Shown piece after piece: positions 17,557 to 28,444 of a DNA stretch of 64,000 nucleotides. Made by a program: the position numbers and the translations under genes. The DNA comes from Hyphomicrobium sp. (GTDB taxonomy: Bacteria > Pseudomonadota > Alphaproteobacteria > Rhizobiales > Hyphomicrobiaceae). The notes under the pieces are model-generated. The model ran no database searches, was not told the origin of the DNA, and was given only the letters and a program-made list of their open reading frames with translations. The DNA is taken from NCBI GenBank assembly GCA_030148725.1, contig JASBSU010000007.1, positions 1-64,000 of the forward strand, written 5' to 3'. The stretch's first letter is position 1. Each line of letters begins with the position of its first letter.

Positions 17557-17978
17557 TCGATGTTCCAGATGCGCGGCTCGGCGAATTCCACGCAGTTGCC
17601 GGCCGGGTCGCGGAAGTAAATGGAGCGGCCACCACCGGGCCATTGGAAGTCCGCCTCCACCGAAACGCCTTCGCGCGCCAGTCGCTGGCGCCAGGCCGCG
17701 ATCTCGTCGGACGTGGCGCCGAAGCAGACGTGCCCTTCGCCTTCAGCGCCGTGCGGCGGAACAGGAAGCTCGGCGTCGTCCGCCAGCGCGCGGCTCGTCA
17801 TCACGGGATTGAAGAACAGCAGCATCTGATCTCCGACCCGGTAGAAAACCTGCCGGCCCTCGGCCTTCGCGTGCGGCTCCATCGCGAGCACACGCCGGTA
17901 GAAGTCTTCTATGGCGCCGAGGTCGCGGGCGTAGAGCACCGTTTCAAGAACGCGTGTCGGAGACGAAGAAGCGGTCAT
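17553..17978 (-). CDS. VOC (glyoxalase/dioxygenase fold) family protein
   Basis: 141-residue protein with two beta-alpha-beta-beta-beta modules: LETVLYARDLGAIEDFYRRVL at the start and GGGRSIYFRDPAGNCVEFAEP at the end. Candidate metal ligands are the His in GEGHVCFG and the Glu in NCVEFA. Substrate unknown; it could be a glyoxalase, an extradiol dioxygenase-like enzyme or a resistance protein. It overlaps both neighbours by 4 bp (DUF1772 upstream, rdgB downstream), so all three are translationally coupled. Confidence 0.85.
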   Translation of the reverse strand: MTASSSPTRVLETVLYARDLGAIEDFYRRVLAMEPHAKAEGRQVFYRVGDQMLLFFNPVMTSRALADDAELPVPPHGAEGEGHVCFGATSDEIAAWRQRLAREGVSVEADFQWPGGGRSIYFRDPAGNCVEFAEPRIWNIE

Positions 17979-18403
17979 ATCGCTGCCCAGAAAAATACTG
18001 CCGTTGCCGATGCCCCAAGAGCGGTGCGTACGGCGTGAAGCTGGCCCCAGCGCTCGATCAGCGCGCGCGTTTGCGGACCGGCTGCATCGATGGGGGTCGC
18101 CATGAGTGTCTTGTTGGTCGGCATGATCGCAAACAGCGTGAACGGCCAATTGGCGATGAGGAGAAGCCCACCGAGCAACCAGATGAACTCGCCGGACACG
18201 ATCGATTGCAGAACGGCCAGCACGAAGCCAACGACGGCCAATGACGCCTGCATCATGAAGCCGGCTTTATAGCTCGGCTTCCATTCCTGCAGAAGCGATC
18301 GGTCGTCGAGGCCGAGCCGCGCCGGCTGCTCGGCGAAGTTAATGTAGAAGGCTGCCCCGGTGAAAATCGCTGCGACGACGAGAGCGAGAATACCGGGCAG
18401 CAT
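17975..18403 (-). CDS. DUF1772 family membrane protein
   Basis: 142-residue membrane protein with four predicted helices, starting LALVVAAIFTGAAFYINFAEQPARL and containing the family-typical NWPFTLFAIMPTNKTLMA segment. DUF1772 proteins have no established function. It lies 19 bp after rph and its stop overlaps the VOC start codon, placing it in the rph-hemW operon. Confidence 0.85.
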   Translation of the reverse strand: MLPGILALVVAAIFTGAAFYINFAEQPARLGLDDRSLLQEWKPSYKAGFMMQASLAVVGFVLAVLQSIVSGEFIWLLGGLLLIANWPFTLFAIMPTNKTLMATPIDAAGPQTRALIERWGQLHAVRTALGASATAVFFWAAI

Positions 18404-18422
18404 GGCCGATCCTTTCCGATGC

Positions 18423-19136
18423 TCAGGCGACCGTAAGTTTCTGCAGGGACACCAGTTCGCCGATGCCTTTGCGCGCCAGGGACATGAGACGATCGAAATC
18501 CTCCTGGCTGAAGGCGGTCGTCTCGGCCGTGCCTTGCACCTCTACGATGCCACCCGACCCCGTCATGACGAAGTTCGAGTCTGCGTCGGCGGCGGAGTCT
18601 TCGGCATAGTCGAGGTCGAGGACGGGCGTACCCTTATAGATGCCGCAGCTTACTGCAGCGACCTGGTCGCGGAGCACGCTGTCGCCGACCATATCGCGCA
18701 GCTTCATCCACTGGATGCAGTCATAGAGAGCCACCCAGGCGCCGGTGATGGCCGCGGTGCGGGTGCCGCCGTCGGCCTGGATCACGTCGCAGTCGACGCT
18801 GATCTGGCGTTCGCCGAGTTTCGGCAGGTCAACGATGGCGCGCAGGGAGCGGCCGATCAAACGTTGTATCTCCTGCGTTCGGCCCGACGGGTGACCGACC
18901 GTCACCTCGCGGCGGGTGCGCTCACTGGTGGCGCGCGGCAGCATGCCATATTCGGCCGTTACCCAGCCGCGACCCTGGCCTTTGAGCCACGGCGGCACGC
19001 GCTCCTCGAGGCTGGCGGTGCACAGAACATGGGTATCGCCGAACTTAATAAGACATGAGCCCTCTGCGTGCTTAGATACGGCGCGCTCGATCGAGACGCG
19101 ACGCAGTTCGTCGGGGTTACGTTTTGAAGGGCGCAT
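18423..19136 (-). CDS. rph: Ribonuclease PH
   Basis: 237 residues. Phosphorolytic 3'-5' exoribonuclease that trims tRNA precursors. The start at 19136 gives [20 protein letters not shown], the standard N-terminus; a longer frame to 19244 adds non-homologous residues. Also present are [46 protein letters not shown] and a C-terminus ending LQKLTVA. Divergent from hrcA, as in other Rhizobiales. Confidence 0.96.
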   Translation of the reverse strand: MRPSKRNPDELRRVSIERAVSKHAEGSCLIKFGDTHVLCTASLEERVPPWLKGQGRGWVTAEYGMLPRATSERTRREVTVGHPSGRTQEIQRLIGRSLRAIVDLPKLGERQISVDCDVIQADGGTRTAAITGAWVALYDCIQWMKLRDMVGDSVLRDQVAAVSCGIYKGTPVLDLDYAEDSAADADSNFVMTGSGGIVEVQGTAETTAFSQEDFDRLMSLARKGIGELVSLQKLTVA

Positions 19137-19261
19137 GCGGGCTGCCGGTTCTGGTTGTTGTCGGGGTGAAAAGTCGGCCGAACCTAAGGGAGCGGCCGGT
19201 CCGCAGCAACCAAAACCGCCCGACCATTTGACGAAGCCGGCCACAGCTCCCTAATCTTCCA

Positions 19262-20353
19262 GTGAAATCATTCGAGGTCGAAGATACCCCCGAGATGACC
19301 GAAGGCGTCAGCGAACTCTCAAAGCTCAGCGAACGCTCGCGCGCGATCCTCAGGCAAATCGTCGAGTCGTATCTCGAAACTGGCGAGCCCGTCGGATCGC
19401 GTAACCTGTCGCGCGTGCTGCCGATGGCGCTGTCACCGGCGTCGATCCGCAACGTGATGTCGGATCTGGAGCAACTGGGCCTCATCGCCGCGCCGCATAC
19501 GTCCGCCGGACGCCTGCCGACGCAGCTCGGCCTCAGGATGTTCGTCGACGCATTGCTGGAGGTCGGCGACCTCACGACCAAAGACCGCCGGCAGATCGAA
19601 ACACACATCGCGAGCAAGCGGGCGACGAGCGTCGACGACGTGCTGCGGGACGTCGGCGAGATGATTTCCGGCCTGTCGCACTGCGCCGGCGTGGTGCTGG
19701 CGGACAAGCAGGTAACGCGACTGAAGCACATCGAGTTCGTGCTGCTGGAGCCGGGCAAGGCGCTGGTGGTGCTGGTGGGCGATGACCAGACAGTCGAAAA
19801 CCGCATCATCAATCTGCCGCAGGGGCTGCCCCCGTCGGCGCTGATCGAAGCTGCCAACTATCTCAATGCGCATATTCGCGGCATGACGATGGGAGAGGCA
19901 CGCGCGAACATCGAACGGCAGCTTCAGTCGGCGAAGGCGGAGCTCGACGAACTGACCAAGCGCGTCATCCAGACGGGGCTAGCGGAATGGTCAGGCTCGC
20001 TCGATGACCGGAAGAGCCTCATCGTGCGCGGGCAGGGGAACCTCCTGAAGGATCTCAACGCGCTGGAGGACCTGGAACGCATCCGGCTGCTGTTCGACGA
20101 TCTGGAACGCCAGCGCGACCTCGTGCAGCTTCTCGGTCTGTCCGAAAGCGCCGATGGCGTGCGCATTTTCATCGGCTCTGAGAACAAGCTGTTCTCGCTG
20201 TCAGGGTCGTCGCTGATCGTCGCGCCGTTCCATGACGAGCACCGTAAGGTCGTCGGCGTGCTAGGTGTTATCGGTCCAACGCGCATCAATTATGCGCGAA
20301 TCATCCCCATGGTCGACTACACCGCGAAACTTGTAAGTCGCCTGTTGACTTGA
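19262..20353 (+). CDS. hrcA: Heat-inducible transcription repressor HrcA
   Basis: 363-residue winged-helix repressor that binds CIRCE operators of class I heat-shock genes and is kept active by GroEL. The DNA-binding part reads [26 protein letters not shown] and [18 protein letters not shown] ... HTSAGRLPT; the C-terminal [22 protein letters not shown] is diagnostic. GTG 19262 is taken as the start; ATG 19295 is an alternative that would remove 11 non-conserved residues. No CIRCE element was found near it, so it is probably not autoregulated through that operator here. Confidence 0.94.
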   Translation: MKSFEVEDTPEMTEGVSELSKLSERSRAILRQIVESYLETGEPVGSRNLSRVLPMALSPASIRNVMSDLEQLGLIAAPHTSAGRLPTQLGLRMFVDALLEVGDLTTKDRRQIETHIASKRATSVDDVLRDVGEMISGLSHCAGVVLADKQVTRLKHIEFVLLEPGKALVVLVGDDQTVENRIINLPQGLPPSALIEAANYLNAHIRGMTMGEARANIERQLQSAKAELDELTKRVIQTGLAEWSGSLDDRKSLIVRGQGNLLKDLNALEDLERIRLLFDDLERQRDLVQLLGLSESADGVRIFIGSENKLFSLSGSSLIVAPFHDEHRKVVGVLGVIGPTRINYARIIPMVDYTAKLVSRLLT

Positions 20354-20421
20354 TTTTTGCTCCTTAAGCCTGATATCCGGCACGCAATCCTTTGAATCCG
20401 CCCAGCCCCCGCGGAGAGATC

Positions 20422-21027
20422 ATGACTGACGAAAGCAAGACCCCAGAACGCGAAGTCCCCGGCGGCAACGGTGCGCCGGCCGGCAACGGCGAGAGCGCGG
20501 GAACCGTGCAAGTGCTCGAGGCGCGCATCGCGGACCTCACCGATCGGCTGCTCCGAGCCCATGCCGACATGGACAACCTTCGCAAGCGCACGGAGCGTGA
20601 GAAGGACGAGACGGCGAAGTATGCCGTCACGAAGTTTGCGCGCGACGTGCTGGGCGTGGGCGATAACCTGCAGCGCGCCATCGCTGCCGTGCCGCCCGGC
20701 GCTGCCGACACCGATCCCGCCCTCAAGGCGCTCATCGATGGCGTCTCGATGACGGAGCGCGAGTTCCTCAACGTTCTCGACCGCAACGGCGTCAAGCGCA
20801 TGGACGTCGCCGGTCAGCCGTTCAATCCGCACCAGCATCAGGCGATGGTCGAAGTCGAGCAGCCGGACGTGGCGGCTGGGACGATCGTTCAGGTGTATCA
20901 GGACGGCTTCGTCCTGGGCGATCGTGTGCTTCGTCCTGCTATGGTGGTCGTGGCGAAGGGCGGCGAAAAGCCGGGAGCTGACACTAAGGATGCGTCTGAG
21001 GCGAAGGCATCAGACGACGCAGCCTGA
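20422..21027 (+). CDS. grpE: Nucleotide exchange factor GrpE
   Basis: 201-residue co-chaperone that releases ADP from DnaK. An acidic, Gly/Ser-rich N-terminus is followed by the long dimerisation helix (VLEARIADLTDRLLRAHADM onward) and the beta-domain with FNPHQHQAMVEVEQPDVAAG and YQDGFVLGDRVLRPAMVVVA. Start ATG 20422 is supported by GGAGAG 5 nt upstream. It lies 68 bp after hrcA and likely shares its transcript. Confidence 0.96.
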   Translation: MTDESKTPEREVPGGNGAPAGNGESAGTVQVLEARIADLTDRLLRAHADMDNLRKRTEREKDETAKYAVTKFARDVLGVGDNLQRAIAAVPPGAADTDPALKALIDGVSMTEREFLNVLDRNGVKRMDVAGQPFNPHQHQAMVEVEQPDVAAGTIVQVYQDGFVLGDRVLRPAMVVVAKGGEKPGADTKDASEAKASDDAA

Positions 21028-21107
21028 CCTGAAGCAGGAAGATTCACGCCGTGATCTATCCTGCCGAAGGCTGGGGAAAATTGACTGCGCGGGTGCGATT
21101 TGCGCCC

Positions 21108-21138
21108 GTTGCGCCCCGAAAAAGGCACCTTATATAAT
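21108..21138 (+). promoter_or_regulatory. Probable RpoH-type heat-shock promoter of dnaK
   Basis: GTTG (21108-21111), a 17-nt spacer and CTTATAT (21129-21135) fit the alphaproteobacterial sigma-32 consensus CTTG-N17-CYTATNT with one -35 mismatch. The same stretch also reads TTGCGC-N18-TATAAT, so a sigma-70-type promoter is an alternative. It is about 125 bp upstream of the dnaK start. Confidence 0.55.
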
Positions 21139-21263
21139 CGGCGTTTACCGTTTAGATGCTCCATAGGGGACCGTTTTTCGGCTTGCGAGCCACGCCGCCG
21201 GATTTTCTGGACGCCGGATGATCGGGTCCGGACGGTCTGCCGCAGAAGGATGAGGATAAGCAC

Positions 21264-23189
<1,926 letters not shown>

Positions 23190-23216
23190 TCTCCTCAGCC
23201 AGCTGCTGAACGAACC

Positions 23217-23242
23217 CGAGCCCGGCCGAAAGGCCGGGCTCG
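23217..23242 (+). terminator. Terminator-like hairpin after dnaK
   Basis: Perfect 11-bp inverted repeat CGAGCCCGGCC / GGCCGGGCTCG closed by a GAAA tetraloop, 27 bp after the dnaK stop. There is no T-run, so it may reduce rather than block read-through into dnaJ or protect the dnaK mRNA 3' end. Confidence 0.6.
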
Positions 23243-23426
23243 TCGTTAGGGGCCGCGTCGCTGAGGACGGCTCGAAAGGGTCTGGCGTCGCAGTGGGTTG
23301 CGGCCACAGTCATCGATCTCCAAATACCAAGCTTGCAGGGCGCCCTTCCCCCGCGCCCAAAACATCGCTATTTCCCAATTGCAGGCTCGTTGTGCCGTGA
23401 ACCAATCCGAAGGATCCGCGCTACAC

Positions 23427-24560
23427 ATGTCAAAGCGCGACTACTATGAAACGCTCGGCCTCGCCCGCAGCGCCAGCGAGCAGGAGCTCAAGTCGGCGTA
23501 TCGCCGCCTCGCCAAGGAGTTCCATCCCGATACCAACCCCGGCAACGCCCAGGCGGAAGTTCGCTTCAAGGAGGTGAACGAGGCCTACGAGGTGCTGAAG
23601 GATCCGCAGAAGCGCGCGGCCTACGATCACTTCGGGCATGCCGCCTTCGAACACGGCGGGGGCGGGCGCGGCTTCGGGCCGGACTTCGCCTCGTCGATGT
23701 CCGACATCTTCGACGACCTGTTCGGGGAGTTCATGGGCGGTCGGCGCGGTCAGCGCTCCCGCTCGGCGCGCGAGCGTGGCGCAGACCTGCGCTACAATCT
23801 CGAGATCTCGCTCTCGGAGGCCTACGTCGGAAAGACGGCACAGATCCGCGTGCCGACCTCGGTTTCCTGTGAAACATGCTCGGGGACCGGCGCCAAGCCG
23901 GGCACCAAGCCCGTGACGTGCCCGACCTGCGGCGGGCACGGAAAGGTGCGCGCCAGCCAGGGCTTCTTCACCATCGAGCGCACCTGCCCGAACTGCCAGG
24001 GCCGTGGCGAGACCATCGAAAATCCATGCGGCACGTGCCACGGATCGGGCCGTGTCACCAAGGAGCGCACGCTGTCGGTGAATATCCCGCCCGGCGTCGA
24101 GGACGGCACCCGCATTCGCCTTGCCGGCGAGGGTGAAGCCGGCCTGCGCGGCGGCCCGGCGGGCGATCTCTACATTTTCCTGTCCATCAAGCCGCACGAG
24201 TTCTTCCAGCGCGACGGAGCCGATATCTTCTGCAAGGTGCCCATCGCGATGACGACGGCAGCGCTCGGCGGACAGATCGAGGTTCCAACGGTCGATGGCG
24301 GCGCGACGCGCATCAAGATCCCGGAGGGCTCCGAAAGCGGCAAGCAGTTCCGCCTCAAGGGCAAGGGCATGCCGGTGCTGCGCTCGAAGGTGAACGGCGA
24401 CATGTACATCCAGGTGGAAGTCGAGACGCCGAAGAGCCTCACCAAGCGCCAGCGCGAGCTGCTGGAAGAGTTCGAGCGCGAAAGCCACAAGGAGACGAGC
24501 CCGGAAAGCCATGGCTTCTTCGCGCGCGTCAAAGACTTCTTCGAGGGCAAGAGCTCGTAA
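23427..24560 (+). CDS. dnaJ: Chaperone protein DnaJ (Hsp40)
   Basis: 377 residues. J domain at 1-70 with the HPD motif at 33-35, a Gly/Phe-rich linker (75-115), then four zinc-finger repeats [24 protein letters not shown] and CGTCHGSG at about 147-218, followed by the two C-terminal beta-barrel domains. Stimulates DnaK ATPase and delivers substrates. Start ATG 23427 gives the standard [12 protein letters not shown] opening; a longer upstream frame is not homologous. Confidence 0.97.
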   Translation: MSKRDYYETLGLARSASEQELKSAYRRLAKEFHPDTNPGNAQAEVRFKEVNEAYEVLKDPQKRAAYDHFGHAAFEHGGGGRGFGPDFASSMSDIFDDLFGEFMGGRRGQRSRSARERGADLRYNLEISLSEAYVGKTAQIRVPTSVSCETCSGTGAKPGTKPVTCPTCGGHGKVRASQGFFTIERTCPNCQGRGETIENPCGTCHGSGRVTKERTLSVNIPPGVEDGTRIRLAGEGEAGLRGGPAGDLYIFLSIKPHEFFQRDGADIFCKVPIAMTTAALGGQIEVPTVDGGATRIKIPEGSESGKQFRLKGKGMPVLRSKVNGDMYIQVEVETPKSLTKRQRELLEEFERESHKETSPESHGFFARVKDFFEGKSS

Positions 24561-24572
24561 CCGGGAGCGATC

Positions 24573-25160
24573 ATGACAGGCTCAGTGCGGCTTCTATTTT
24601 TCGCGGGATCATCGCGCACTGGCTCGTTCAACAAGAAGCTGGCGGTGCTCGGCGAACGGATCGCCGAGGCCAACGGGATCGCGGCGACCTTCGCGGACAT
24701 CGGCGACTATCCGATGCCGATCTACAATGGCGACATCGAAGCAACCGACGGCCCGCCTGAGAACGCGTACAAGTTCAAGGAGCTGATGGCGGCCCACACG
24801 GGCATCTTCATCGCCTGCCCGGAATATAACGCGTCGATCACGCCGCTGCTCAAGAACACCCTCGACTGGGTGAGCCGGGTACGCGCGCCAGGGCTTACCG
24901 GTCCCGAGGTCTATAAGTCCCGGGTGTTCGCCTTGGGCTCGGCCTCCAATGGCGGCATGGGCGGCCTTCGGGGCCTCAACACGGTCCGGCAGGTGCTGGA
25001 GCTGGGGCTCGGGGCGCTGGTGCTTCCCGATCAGTTCGCGGTACCGCGCGCGTCGGAAGCCTTCGGCGACGACGGGCACCTCAAGAACAAGGACAGCCAG
25101 GAAAACTACAAGGCGCTGCTGCAGAAGCTTGCGCGCGCGGCGCACGTGCTGCATGGCTAG
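24573..25160 (+). CDS. NAD(P)H-dependent FMN reductase family protein
   Basis: 195-residue flavodoxin-like oxidoreductase. The FMN phosphate loop is AGSSRTGSFNKKLA (11-24) and the second flavin contact is ACPEYNASITPLLKNTLDW (81-99). Such enzymes reduce FMN, quinones, azo dyes or chromate with NAD(P)H; the physiological substrate cannot be told from sequence. Only 12 bp separate it from dnaJ, and pyrF follows after 30 bp, so these three may be co-transcribed. Confidence 0.88.
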   Translation: MTGSVRLLFFAGSSRTGSFNKKLAVLGERIAEANGIAATFADIGDYPMPIYNGDIEATDGPPENAYKFKELMAAHTGIFIACPEYNASITPLLKNTLDWVSRVRAPGLTGPEVYKSRVFALGSASNGGMGGLRGLNTVRQVLELGLGALVLPDQFAVPRASEAFGDDGHLKNKDSQENYKALLQKLARAAHVLHG

Positions 25161-25190
25161 CGCCCACCCAATGGCCGCCAGCTTGCAACC

Positions 25191-25916
25191 ATGTCATCTC
25201 CATCCGCCACCGACCGCCTGATCGTCGCCCTCGACATGCCGACCGTCGAGGAGGCGCAGCGCCTGATCGTCACGCTCGGCGATACGGTCACGTTCTACAA
25301 GGTCGGCCTTGAGCTGCTGTTCGCCGGCGGTCTCGACCTCGCCCGGGCGCTGAAGCGAGACGGCAAGCACGTCTTCCTCGACATGAAGCTGCTCGACATC
25401 GGCAACACCGTTGAACGTGCCGTCGCCAATGCGAGCGAGCTCGGCGTCGATTTCCTCACCGTGCATGGGCACGACCTCAAGACGATGCGCGCGGCCGTGA
25501 GCGGACGCGGGGCGAGCAAGCTGAAGCTGCTGGCGGTTACCGTGCTCACCAACCTGTCGGCTGACGATCTGAAACAGCAGGGCGTCTCGGCGTCGCCGGC
25601 CGAGCTCGTGGTGCGTCGCGCCGTGCTGGCGCGAGAATCCGGGTTTGATGGCGTGATCGCCTCAGGTCAGGAGGCTGCGCGCATTCGCGAGGCCGTCGGG
25701 CCAGGATTCCTCATCGTCACGCCCGGCATCCGCCTTACCGGCTCTTCGACCGACGATCAGGAGCGCATCACGACGCCGGGGACGGCCATCTCAACGGGCG
25801 CCGATTACATCGTGGTGGGCCGGCCGATCACGCAGGCCGACGATCCAAGGCTCGCCGCGGAAACATTCGTCAACCACATCGCTGACGCGCTGCCCCCAAG
25901 CGGCGCCCTCAACTGA
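25191..25916 (+). CDS. pyrF: Orotidine-5'-phosphate decarboxylase
   Basis: 241-residue TIM-barrel enzyme of group 1 that converts OMP to UMP in the last step of pyrimidine synthesis. The catalytic D-x-K-x-x-D lies at D64-M-K66-L-L-D69 and K37 (FYKVG) also contributes. TPGIR and IVVGRPIT near the C-terminus bind the phosphate. Usual length. Location just after dnaJ is common in Rhizobiales. Confidence 0.96.
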   Translation: MSSPSATDRLIVALDMPTVEEAQRLIVTLGDTVTFYKVGLELLFAGGLDLARALKRDGKHVFLDMKLLDIGNTVERAVANASELGVDFLTVHGHDLKTMRAAVSGRGASKLKLLAVTVLTNLSADDLKQQGVSASPAELVVRRAVLARESGFDGVIASGQEAARIREAVGPGFLIVTPGIRLTGSSTDDQERITTPGTAISTGADYIVVGRPITQADDPRLAAETFVNHIADALPPSGALN

Positions 25917-25947
25917 TACAAAATACGCTCAAGAGGAGTACGACCCG

Positions 25948-26235
25948 ATGGCCAAAGGCTATGTGATCGCGCACGCGACCGTGACGGACCCGGAGAAGTG
26001 GGCCAAGTACGTCGCCAAATCGAAGATCGCGCTCGACAAGTTTGGCGGATCGCCGATCGTGCGCGGAGGGCGCTGCCGGATCATGGAAGGCAATGGCGTG
26101 CAACGGAACGTCGTGCTGGAGTTTCCCAGCTACGAGGCGGCTGAAGGCTACGCCACGTCGCCCGAATATGCCGAAGCCAAGAAGGAACGCGAAGGCGCCG
26201 GGACCATCGACATCGTCGTCGTCGAAGGCGTGTGA
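25948..26235 (+). CDS. DUF1330 domain protein
   Basis: 95-residue protein with a dimeric alpha-beta barrel (ABM-like) fold signature: [21 protein letters not shown] at the start, and [20 protein letters not shown] in the middle. No enzymatic role is established for DUF1330. It has AGAGGAGT upstream, and its stop overlaps the GTG of trmD by 4 bp. Confidence 0.88.
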   Translation: MAKGYVIAHATVTDPEKWAKYVAKSKIALDKFGGSPIVRGGRCRIMEGNGVQRNVVLEFPSYEAAEGYATSPEYAEAKKEREGAGTIDIVVVEGV

Positions 26236-26996
26236 ATGCATCGCGGTTGAGCGAGCGGGCAATGGCGCATTTTCCGGAGAAGGGCGAGCGAACGCCGTGG
26301 CACGTGAGCGTGCTGACGCTCTTCCCGGAGATGTTCCCCGGGCCGCTCGGCGTCTCTCTGGTCGGGCAGGCGCTAGAGGCTGGTCTGTGGACGCTGGCCA
26401 CCGTTCCCATCCGTGAGTTCGGCATCGGGCGGCATCGCGCCGTCGACGACACGCCAGCCGGCGGCGGAGCGGGCATGGTGATGCGCGCCGATGTGCTGGC
26501 CGCAGCGGTCGATCACGCGCGGGGGGCCGTGCCTGACGTACCACTGATCTATCTGTCGCCGCGCGGCGAGCCGCTGACGCAGAAGCTTGCAGCAGAGCTT
26601 GCGGCCGGCCCCGGCGTGATGCTGCTCGCTGGCCGCTTCGAGGGCGTCGATGAACGCGTGATCGCGGCGCGAGGCATGCGCGAGGTGTCGATCGGCGACT
26701 ACGTGCTCTCGGGTGGCGAGATCGCCGCGATGGTGCTCATCGACGCGGCCGTGCGGCTGCTTCCGGGCGTCATCGGAGCGGCGGAGTCGCTCGGCGAAGA
26801 GAGTTTCGAGGGCGGGCTGCTGGAGTACCCGCAGTATACCAAGCCGCGCGAGTTCGAGGGGCGGGCCATCCCCGAGGTGCTCTTGTCGGGCGACCACAAG
26901 AAGATTGCCGAGTGGCGGCGGGCCGAAGCGGAACGCATCACGGCCGAGCGGCGGCCTGACCTCATTGCCGGGCGACCGGCGAAAAGGCCGAGCTGA
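26232..26996 (+). CDS. trmD: tRNA (guanine37-N1)-methyltransferase
   Basis: 254-residue SPOUT enzyme that makes m1G37 in tRNAs and prevents +1 frameshifting. Conserved parts are [34 protein letters not shown], and the trefoil-knot SAM site [14 protein letters not shown] with [15 protein letters not shown]. The GTG at 26232 overlaps the DUF1330 stop; ATG 26262 is an alternative start. The usual rpsP-rimM-trmD-rplS operon is not intact here: rpsP and rimM are absent and a reverse-strand gene sits between trmD and rplS. Confidence 0.95.
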   Translation: MNASRLSERAMAHFPEKGERTPWHVSVLTLFPEMFPGPLGVSLVGQALEAGLWTLATVPIREFGIGRHRAVDDTPAGGGAGMVMRADVLAAAVDHARGAVPDVPLIYLSPRGEPLTQKLAAELAAGPGVMLLAGRFEGVDERVIAARGMREVSIGDYVLSGGEIAAMVLIDAAVRLLPGVIGAAESLGEESFEGGLLEYPQYTKPREFEGRAIPEVLLSGDHKKIAEWRRAEAERITAERRPDLIAGRPAKRPS

Positions 26997-27018
26997 AAGC
27001 TCATGCACGGCGAGACGG

Positions 27019-27381
27019 TCAGCGACGCTCGATGAACCACGCCGCCACCAATGCAGCGGCGAGCAGGACAAACTGGTAAAGCGGCGCGTGGAGCACGATC
27101 AGGCCAGAAAGACTTTCCGTGCGACTGCTTGGGCCGAGGAAGGCATCCCAGTAGAGCCAAGCCCCGAATGCAAAGGCCGTGGCGAGCCCAGCGGCAATGA
27201 CAGTCCAGCCACGAGCCGTAGCCACCAACAGAGTTCCCGCGCTATACGCTAGCGGCAGCGGCAAAGCGGCCCAAAGGGCAAAAAGGAGTGCCTCACCGGG
27301 CCGAAAAACGGACTGGAGCAGGAAATACAGCCCGACGCATAAGGCCAGCCAAAGCACGGCCAAAAAGCGCGAAATCTGCAT
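27019..27381 (-). CDS. Small multi-pass membrane protein
   Basis: About 120 residues with four predicted membrane helices and a short basic C-terminus (FIERR). The start at ATG 27381 gives MQISRFLAVLWLALCVGLYF; an upstream frame extends to 27447. No family recognised. It lies opposite in strand between trmD and rplS, genes that are usually contiguous. Confidence 0.65.
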   Translation of the reverse strand: MQISRFLAVLWLALCVGLYFLLQSVFRPGEALLFALWAALPLPLAYSAGTLLVATARGWTVIAAGLATAFAFGAWLYWDAFLGPSSRTESLSGLIVLHAPLYQFVLLAAALVAAWFIERR

Positions 27382-27555
27382 CCTCGACACCCTCAAAGCC
27401 TCGGCCCCGCTCAATCGGGCCACATTCCGGCTAGACCATATCGACAAGCCGTTGTGTTTCAGCTATGACCCCCGACAAATTCCCCAAGGCTTGCCGTTAA
27501 GGGGTGCCGGCCATCGCCGTGCCTCGACGGTCTATTTCTACGGTTTAGGTGCCCA

Positions 27556-28206
27556 ATGAACGTTATCCAAGAGATCGAGCGCGAGCAGATCAGCGCCGTC
27601 ATGGCGAAGCGCGGCGTGCCCGAGTTCGGCCCCGGCGACACCGTCAAGGTCATGGTGAAAGTGATCGAGGGCGACAACGTCCGCCAGCAGGCCTACGAAG
27701 GCGTCGTGATCGGCCGCTCCGGCGCCGGGATCAACGAGAACTTCACGGTTCGCAAGATCTCTTACGGCGAGGGCGTGGAGCGCGTGTTCCCGATCTACTC
27801 GCCGTACATCGCCGAGATCGAAGTCATCCGCCGCGGCAAGGTTCGTCGCGCGAAGCTCTACTATCTCCGCGGTCGCCGCGGTAAGGCTGCCCGCATCGCT
27901 GAGCGCTCCGACGCTCGCGCGCGCCGCCTCAACGCTGCCTGGAAGGGCTTCAAGAAGCCGAAGGGTGAGCCGGACGATCTCACGAAGATCAAGGGCATTG
28001 ACGCCGATCTCGCCGGTCGTCTGCGCCAGCTCAACGCGATCAAGTTCGACCAGATCGCGAACCTCTCTGACGAGGACATCACCAACATCGACGAAGCGCT
28101 GCAGCTCAACGGCCGCATCGAGAAGGACGACTGGGTTGGTCAGGCGCAGGCGCTGATCGCCGAAGCGTCCGCCGCCGAGGTTCCGGCCGAGGAAGCCCAG
28201 GGCTAA
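27556..28206 (+). CDS. rplS: 50S ribosomal protein L19 with C-terminal extension
   Basis: 216 residues, against about 115-130 in most bacteria. Residues 1-115 are canonical L19 ([19 protein letters not shown]-like start, then [32 protein letters not shown] and [10 protein letters not shown]). Residues about 138-200 form an extra domain, [38 protein letters not shown] and [15 protein letters not shown], which resembles the helix-hairpin-helix extensions seen on ribosomal protein L21 and NuoE of alphaproteobacteria. L19 sits at the 30S-50S interface. A strong terminator follows. Confidence 0.95.
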   Translation: MNVIQEIEREQISAVMAKRGVPEFGPGDTVKVMVKVIEGDNVRQQAYEGVVIGRSGAGINENFTVRKISYGEGVERVFPIYSPYIAEIEVIRRGKVRRAKLYYLRGRRGKAARIAERSDARARRLNAAWKGFKKPKGEPDDLTKIKGIDADLAGRLRQLNAIKFDQIANLSDEDITNIDEALQLNGRIEKDDWVGQAQALIAEASAAEVPAEEAQG

Positions 28207-28234
28207 TCACCCTCGCTTCAGTCTTGATTTCAAC

Positions 28235-28270
28235 AGCGGCGCGCCCTCAAGGGGTGCGCCGCTTTCGTTT
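28235..28270 (+). terminator. Rho-independent terminator of rplS
   Basis: Stem AGCGGCGCGCCC (28235-28246) / GGGGTGCGCCGCT (to 28263), 12 pairs with one G-T, followed by TTCGTTT. Located 29 bp after the rplS stop. Confidence 0.8.
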
Positions 28271-28370
28271 AAACTGAGTAACGGATCGCGGCTGCAGCGG
28301 GCCGTCCCGCGGCGGCGGCGCCTTCCGCGCCGTAAGGTTGCCGTCGACGCCATCGACCACCAAATATATT

Positions 28371-28392
28371 GAGGAAATGGGCGTATTTCCTC
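28371..28392. promoter_or_regulatory. 8-bp inverted repeat upstream of map
   Basis: GAGGAAAT (28371-28378) / ATTTCCTC (28385-28392) with a 6-nt spacer, 53 bp before the map start and just after AAATATATTG. It could be an operator overlapping the map promoter or part of the leader. No known regulator is identified. Confidence 0.35.
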
Positions 28393-28444
28393 TATCCTAG
28401 CCGGATGCTCGAATTCCCCGGCGAGCGGACATCAGGATCTGATC

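Noticed and set aside
19137-19261. CIRCE operator between rph and hrcA
   Set aside because: No TTAGCACTC or GAGTGCTAA half-site is present.
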